From: a virus
IMG/VR virus record: IMGVR_UViG_3300030503_000195
Span: 1-35,493 of that record
DNA: 35,493 nucleotides
Direction: 5' to 3' (one strand)
The notes beneath the pieces were generated by a model that searched no databases, was not told the origin of the DNA, and saw only the letters and a program-made list of their open reading frames with translations. This document shows positions 32,018 through 35,493 of the stretch, piece after piece (position 1 is the first letter of the stretch; each line of letters opens with the position of its first letter). The position numbers and the translations under genes were made by a program.

Positions 32018-32176
32018 ATGGAATCCAATCCCACATTGATGAAAACCCGAAACAAAAAGACGCCGGTAGTAAAGCGTCAACCCCGTGGGTTATTCTTGCG
32101 AGAGCGCAACGGGGTTTGGGAACAGATAATCAGAGAACACCTTTTCCGCCGCCTCTGTGCGCGTGGGATCGAATAA
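32018..32176 (+). CDS. small basic protein
   Basis: A 52-residue frame filling most of the 227-base gap after the SSB-position gene. It is Arg/Lys-rich (MKTRNKKTPVVKRQPRGLFLRERNGVW...HLFRRLCARGIE). The ATG at 32018 or an internal ATG at 32039 may be used. A TATAAC box ends about ten bases before the first ATG, but no good -35 is seen. Likely but not certain to be coding. Confidence 0.45.
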   Translation: MESNPTLMKTRNKKTPVVKRQPRGLFLRERNGVWEQIIREHLFRRLCARGIE

Positions 32177-32188
32177 ACAAAGGAACCT

Positions 32189-32557
32189 ATGAGTAAAGTA
32201 TGTGCAGTAACGGGAAAGCCCATGACGGATACGGAACTTGATTTTGGCGAGGCACCTTGCCTTCTTTCGGTGGGTGCACCAGTCACCGGTCAACCTGTAC
32301 TGGCGTTAGCCGTCACCATCCGGCAACGTGGCCAGTTCCATGAAGACATCCACGTTTCTCGTGATGGCATGGAGAAACTCTTGATGGAAGCGGCGGAAAA
32401 CGTCCCCACCCAAGTGAAGCCCACGGCAGTGACCGCGAAGACGACGGCGGCGACGGAACCCAACGGGATCGTGGAAAACACCGAACCGGACGCCACTGGT
32501 TCCACGGGTGCCAAGAAACCCGCACCGGAAGGCAACGCCCCCAAACTTAAGGGCTAG
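32189..32557 (+). CDS. hypothetical protein with acidic tail
   Basis: A 122-residue protein with a good ribosome site (AAAGGAACCT). The first 75 residues are folded-looking (VCAVTGKPMTDTELDFGEAPCLLSV...); the rest is Thr/Pro/Ala/Lys-rich with a dispersed-repeat variant at 32437-32457. Function unknown; it lies between the SSB-position gene and the polymerase. Confidence 0.55.
   Translation: MSKVCAVTGKPMTDTELDFGEAPCLLSVGAPVTGQPVLALAVTIRQRGQFHEDIHVSRDGMEKLLMEAAENVPTQVKPTAVTAKTTAATEPNGIVENTEPDATGSTGAKKPAPEGNAPKLKG
32437..32457 (+). repeat. dispersed repeat variant with GCG insertion
   Basis: GAAGACGACGGCGGCGACGG, the core with one extra GCG, in the linker of the 122-residue protein; it abuts an AACCCAACG string at 32457-32465. 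Confidence 0.6.
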
Positions 32558-32563
32558 TAATCT

Positions 32564-32631
32564 GTGCGCGGTGGTGTCCTTGTGGACAGGATAGAGCTTT
32601 CAATCGTTTCTCTTTATCAACCGCCGCGCAC
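32564..32631 (+). other. stem-loop in the leader of the polymerase operon
   Basis: GTGCGCGGTGG (32564-32574) pairs with CCGCCGCGCAC (32621-32631), 11 base pairs with one G-U. A smaller hairpin TGTCC-TTGT-GGACA lies inside it (32576-32589). No U tract follows, so it is not a classic terminator. It sits 14 bases before the next start and could act on translation. Confidence 0.5.
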
Positions 32632-32645
32632 TCCACTTTAATATT

Positions 32646-32960
32646 ATGGAAGACTCCCCCAACATTTCCCGCCTCACTTCGCCCGATGGCAATGGCTATC
32701 TTTTCAAGGGCATCGATGAACTATTCGCGTGGGCAAAAGCGCATGACAGGCTTTACCGTGACGCCCTCTATTGGGCCAAGACGATGAACTGTAATGAAGT
32801 GGAAACACTCCGGTTGATCCTCATTGCCTACATCAAGGACAGCGAGCGGAGGACGAAGGAATCGGTTAGCATGTTTATCAGCCCTAGTTCCCCGTCAACG
32901 GCACATCTCACTTTCCCGCACCCCAACCAAAAGCCCATTACCACTCCCATACCCGAATGA
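32646..32960 (+). CDS. hypothetical protein upstream of polymerase
   Basis: A 104-residue protein with a helical middle (DELFAWAKAHDRLYRDALYWAKTMNCNEVETLRLILIAYIKDSE). Unknown family. Overlaps the polymerase gene by an ATGA junction, so the two are translated together. Confidence 0.55.
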   Translation: MEDSPNISRLTSPDGNGYLFKGIDELFAWAKAHDRLYRDALYWAKTMNCNEVETLRLILIAYIKDSERRTKESVSMFISPSSPSTAHLTFPHPNQKPITTPIPE

Positions 32961-34903
32961 AAAAAGTCTATGCCGTCGATTTTGAATCCTACTATGACGC
33001 CGAAATTTCCATCGGAACCATGGGCGTTGATCGTTACTGCCGTGAGACTGACATCTATCTAGTCTCCGTCGTTGGCCCGGACGGTGAAGAGTTTGTGGGA
33101 AGTCCGCAAGATTTTGATTGGAACCTTTTAGTAGGCCATGAAATATGGTCACATAACGCCAGTTTTGACCGTTACTGCTATCGAGTTTTGCGTGAACGAA
33201 GCGTAGAAACGGTATGGGAATCGGACGATAACGGATATACCACAGGCGTTACCCACGAGGAAGGGGAATGGCCAGACCTTGAGACCCCACTATGGAACTG
33301 TACGGCTAATCTGGCCACGTTCTTCCGGGGTGGACGTTCGCTCAAGAAGGCGGCAAAGAACCTGTTGGGTTTGGAGCTTACCAAGGACACCCGGGACGCC
33401 ATGAAGGGTGTAAAGTGGGCCATGGCCGCTTCCATGCCGTCATCACAGGGCTTTGCTAATTTTCAAGAGGAGATCATCGCCTATGCTGCCAACGATTCCA
33501 AGGTGTGCCGTCAACTCGCTGTCCAGTTCGGCCCGCGATGGCCCGAAACCGAATGGCGTTTAAGTGACCTTACCACACAAGGCTGTCACCACGGTGTGCC
33601 GCTGGACATGGAAGCCTTGCGGAACGGCAAGACGTTACTGGAAACCAAGATATGGGAGGTTGACCAGAACTTGCCGTGGGTCACGGGCATTGAAGGTCAC
33701 ATGGCAGGCGGCATGCCCGCGTTGTCCCCCAAGGGTCTGGCAGAAGCGTGCCGTGTCTATAACATCCCTCACCCGCCATCCACGGCGGAAGACGATGCAC
33801 GCTGCATCCTGTGGGAAAATCGTTACGGTGCCGATTACCCGTGGGTATCTGACATGCGGGAACGTCGCAAGGCCAATATCCTGCTTAAGCGTGCGGACGT
33901 GTTGCTTGACCGGGAAGTGGACGGCATGTACCGGTACGAATTGAAGTATCACGGTGCCCACACGGGCCGGTGGAGTGGCGGACGTGAAAAGGAAAAAGCC
34001 GGGGATGGAGGCAAGGGGTTCAATATGCAGAACCTTCCCAAGAAACCTGCATTTGGTTTTGACCTGCGGGCATGCATCAAAGCACCGCCGGGTAAAAAAT
34101 TAATCATCGCTGACTTGTCCCAAATTGAGGCACGCATCACGCCTTACTTGGCCGGAGATGACGCGCTTATCCAGTTGATTTGCGACGGGATGAACGTGTA
34201 TGAAGCGCATGCCCGGTTGACCATGGGCTATTGCATCAATGAAAAGCTCAAGTCCAGTGCCCCGGATTTATACGCACTTGCGAAAGCTCGCGTGCTCGCA
34301 CTCGGGTTTGGTTGCGGTTGGCAACGGTTTCGGGATCAAGCACAGATTGAATATGGCGTGGGTCTGGATTGGGCGGCGGCAGTATGGAAACAACAGGTTA
34401 AGGATTACCGCGAGTCCAACCCCAAGATTGTCCGCCTGTGGAATCGTCTGGACATCGAATTTAAAGAGTCACTTGGCGGTGATTACGAGATTGAACTGCC
34501 ATCGGGCCGGATGCTGACTTACTTTGATGTTTCCACCGGGATGAAGACGACGAAGGTGGCGGAAGCCAAGGACACCGAACCCGGCGAATACACCCGGCAG
34601 GGGTTCAAGGCACGGGTTGAGATTGGTGGCACGTTCAAGTGGATGTACGGCGGCTTGCTGACTGAGAACCTTGTACAGGCAACCGCCCGTGACGTGTTCG
34701 GATTGGCGCTTCTGAGGGTGCAGGATGAACGGCCCGATTTAACTTATCTGTGGCCCACCCATGACGAAGGCGTTTGGCTTGCCGATGAAGACGACGACAC
34801 GGCCAAGCGTGACGTGGAAGAAATGTTGTGCGTGACACCCGATTGGCTTCCCGGTTGCCCCATCGGTGCCGAGGTTGTGGAGACGTTAGTATACGAAAAA
34901 TAA
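32957..34903 (+). CDS. family A DNA polymerase with proofreading domain
   Basis: A 648-residue replicative polymerase. The 3'-5' exonuclease has DFE (D8, E10), HNASFDR and YAANDSKV. Polymerase motif A is LIIADLSQIEAR (D386, E391), motif B includes AKARVLALGFGCGW (K443), motif C is HDE (602-604). Aligned on K443, the residue matching E. coli F762 is L447, and F451 stands where Y766 is. Leu at this position has been linked to temperate or slower phages in published surveys. There is no 5'-3' exonuclease domain. The gene starts in an ATGA overlap. Confidence 0.92.
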   Translation: MKKVYAVDFESYYDAEISIGTMGVDRYCRETDIYLVSVVGPDGEEFVGSPQDFDWNLLVGHEIWSHNASFDRYCYRVLRERSVETVWESDDNGYTTGVTHEEGEWPDLETPLWNCTANLATFFRGGRSLKKAAKNLLGLELTKDTRDAMKGVKWAMAASMPSSQGFANFQEEIIAYAANDSKVCRQLAVQFGPRWPETEWRLSDLTTQGCHHGVPLDMEALRNGKTLLETKIWEVDQNLPWVTGIEGHMAGGMPALSPKGLAEACRVYNIPHPPSTAEDDARCILWENRYGADYPWVSDMRERRKANILLKRADVLLDREVDGMYRYELKYHGAHTGRWSGGREKEKAGDGGKGFNMQNLPKKPAFGFDLRACIKAPPGKKLIIADLSQIEARITPYLAGDDALIQLICDGMNVYEAHARLTMGYCINEKLKSSAPDLYALAKARVLALGFGCGWQRFRDQAQIEYGVGLDWAAAVWKQQVKDYRESNPKIVRLWNRLDIEFKESLGGDYEIELPSGRMLTYFDVSTGMKTTKVAEAKDTEPGEYTRQGFKARVEIGGTFKWMYGGLLTENLVQATARDVFGLALLRVQDERPDLTYLWPTHDEGVWLADEDDDTAKRDVEEMLCVTPDWLPGCPIGAEVVETLVYEK

Positions 34904-34907
34904 AAAT

Positions 34908-35114
34908 ATGCGAATGATTGTTATCCGAGAAGACCTATACGATGAAAGGCTGAAAGATGTTCTCACCATCTTAAAGGCCAAGTGCGATGAATTGGGCGAA
35001 CGCGGGAGCCAATTTGATTTGGAGAATGGCACCCGCAAATCGTGCATGGAAAACATCCGATCAACCATGCATTTTGAGATTTGCAGGATGCTACAAAAGC
35101 TTAAAGACTTGTGA
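34908..35114 (+). CDS. small helical protein
   Basis: A 68-residue protein, nearly all helix by composition (EDLYDERLKDVLTILKAKCDEL...). Four bases after the polymerase stop. Unknown family. Its stop overlaps the GTG of the next small gene. Confidence 0.55.
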   Translation: MRMIVIREDLYDERLKDVLTILKAKCDELGERGSQFDLENGTRKSCMENIRSTMHFEICRMLQKLKDL

Positions 35115-35209
35115 AAAATAAAAATCGTTGGTTGCTTTCCGTCGCCGTCGTCTTCTACATCTGCACGCAAATACTCAACCGGTTGAGCCGGTGGATGCGT
35201 CCTTGGTAA
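35111..35209 (+). CDS. 32-residue membrane protein
   Basis: GTG start in a GTGA overlap; the peptide is VKNKNRWLLSVAVVFYICTQ followed by ILNRLSRWMRPW. One hydrophobic helix (WLLSVAVVFYICTQIL) flanked by basic residues, so a small inner-membrane protein is likely. The hydrophobic VAVVFY is encoded by a minus-orientation exact copy of the dispersed repeat. Its last codon overlaps the second 53-bp promoter repeat. Confidence 0.5.
   Translation: MKNKNRWLLSVAVVFYICTQILNRLSRWMRPW
35139..35158 (-). repeat. dispersed repeat, exact core on the minus strand
   Basis: Twenty bases identical to 18386-18405, here within a membrane helix. Confidence 0.8.
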
Positions 35210-35261
35210 AAATAATTGAAAATAAATGTGGACATAACCCAACGGATGCACGATACTCTGT
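35209..35261 (+). repeat. 53-bp promoter repeat, copy 2
   Basis: Exact copy of 23188-23240, placed before an unrelated gene that starts at 35264. Confidence 0.95.
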
Positions 35262-35263
35262 TT
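35229..35263 (+). promoter_or_regulatory. AACCCAACG-type promoter, leaderless layout
   Basis: TGGACA (35229-35234), 17-base spacer, GATACT (35252-35257), six bases, ATG at 35264. Same as at 23208. Confidence 0.72.
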
Positions 35264-35493
35264 ATGAACTTTGAAACTCTGAAAGAAATTACCGGAAACC
35301 CGAACCTTAACCCCGCCGATTGGCACCAACACAAAAACGGTGGCGGATGGGTTTACAAAGATGTCTTTATCGAAGAAAACCCGGAAATTTATATCGGCCC
35401 CAAGGCCATCGTTTGGGGTGGAACCATTCGCAAAAGTAACTTCGCTTTTAAATGCGAGATGCATGGCGGCGTGATGTGGGGCGGCGTGATGTG
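35264..35493 (+). CDS. partial gene, beta-helix or GGVMW-type repeat protein
   Basis: Open at the right edge (76 complete codons seen). MNFETLKEITGNPNLNPADW is followed by IYIGPKAIVWGGTIRKSNFAFK, which reads like rungs of a beta-helix, and then by GGVMWGGVM, the start of a 5-residue repeat from a 15-bp tandem DNA repeat (GGCGGCGTGATGTGG, 35465-35493). Such repeats often fold as stacked turns. No function can be given. The window ends inside the repeat. Confidence 0.6.
   Translation, partial: MNFETLKEITGNPNLNPADWHQHKNGGGWVYKDVFIEENPEIYIGPKAIVWGGTIRKSNFAFKCEMHGGVMWGGVM
35465..35493 (+). repeat. 15-bp tandem repeat at the window end
   Basis: GGCGGCGTGATGTGG present once fully (35465-35479) and then 14 of 15 bases again (35480-35493). 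It encodes GGVMW units. Confidence 0.85.

Noticed and set aside
2549-35158. Dispersed short repeat as a CRISPR array
   Set aside because: Copies are 1-3.5 kb apart, in both orientations and inside genes; no regular spacers and no cas operon. The Cas4-like nuclease is better explained as a phage recombination enzyme.

Overview
This window is almost certainly part, perhaps nearly all, of the genome of a tailed double-stranded DNA phage with a siphovirus-like gene order. The evidence is a lambda-type (GpA family) terminase, a lambda-type portal, an S49 capsid protease, a capsid, a tail block with a tape measure, a lysis region and a replication block, all on the plus strand and tightly packed with many ATGA-type overlaps. 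A lipoprotein with a C-terminal membrane anchor (u-spanin layout) points to a Gram-negative (diderm) host. The host genus cannot be told from the sequence. I recognise no integrase, repressor, tRNA, CRISPR array or insertion sequence.

Layout. 0.1-7.8 kb: packaging and head (small terminase candidate, GpA terminase, small head protein, portal, S49 protease, coiled-coil scaffold candidate, major capsid protein, capsid cement protein), ended by an intrinsic terminator. 7.85-12.1 kb: head-tail connection and tail shaft up to a 542-residue tape measure. 12.1-17.0 kb: distal tail, fibre and receptor-binding candidates, some of them visibly richer in A+T. 17.0-19.1 kb: lysis region (two holin-like membrane proteins, a u-spanin candidate, a cysteine-rich double-psi-barrel-like protein that may supply the missing lysin). 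19.1-24.6 kb: short early-type genes under a family of similar promoters, with a RuvC-like resolvase and an AAA+ ATPase. 24.6-35.1 kb: replication and recombination (SNF2-like helicase, TOPRIM protein, Cas4/AddB-like PD-(D/E)XK nuclease, an SSB-position protein, family A DNA polymerase). The window stops inside a tandem repeat of an open gene.

Two genome-wide signals stand out. (1) A promoter family has a TGGACA or TTGACA -35 box, a spacer carrying AACCCAACG and a -10-like box. In five cases the start codon lies only 5-6 bases after the -10, which predicts leaderless mRNAs. Two versions are exact long repeats (61 bp twice, 53 bp twice) in front of unrelated small genes. (2) A short GC-rich repeat, core GAAGACGACGGCGACG, occurs in six exact and about ten variant copies spaced roughly 1-3.5 kb apart. 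It lies in both orientations, in several reading frames and in non-coding DNA, so it appears to be maintained as DNA rather than as a peptide.

How the genes fit together: the replication block has the parts for a phage-encoded replisome and recombination module (helicase, AAA+ ATPase, polymerase with proofreading domain, Fe-S nuclease, resolvase). The promoter family probably drives these and the small accessory genes apart from the long head-tail operon. Assignments by position only are marked as inference in each entry.
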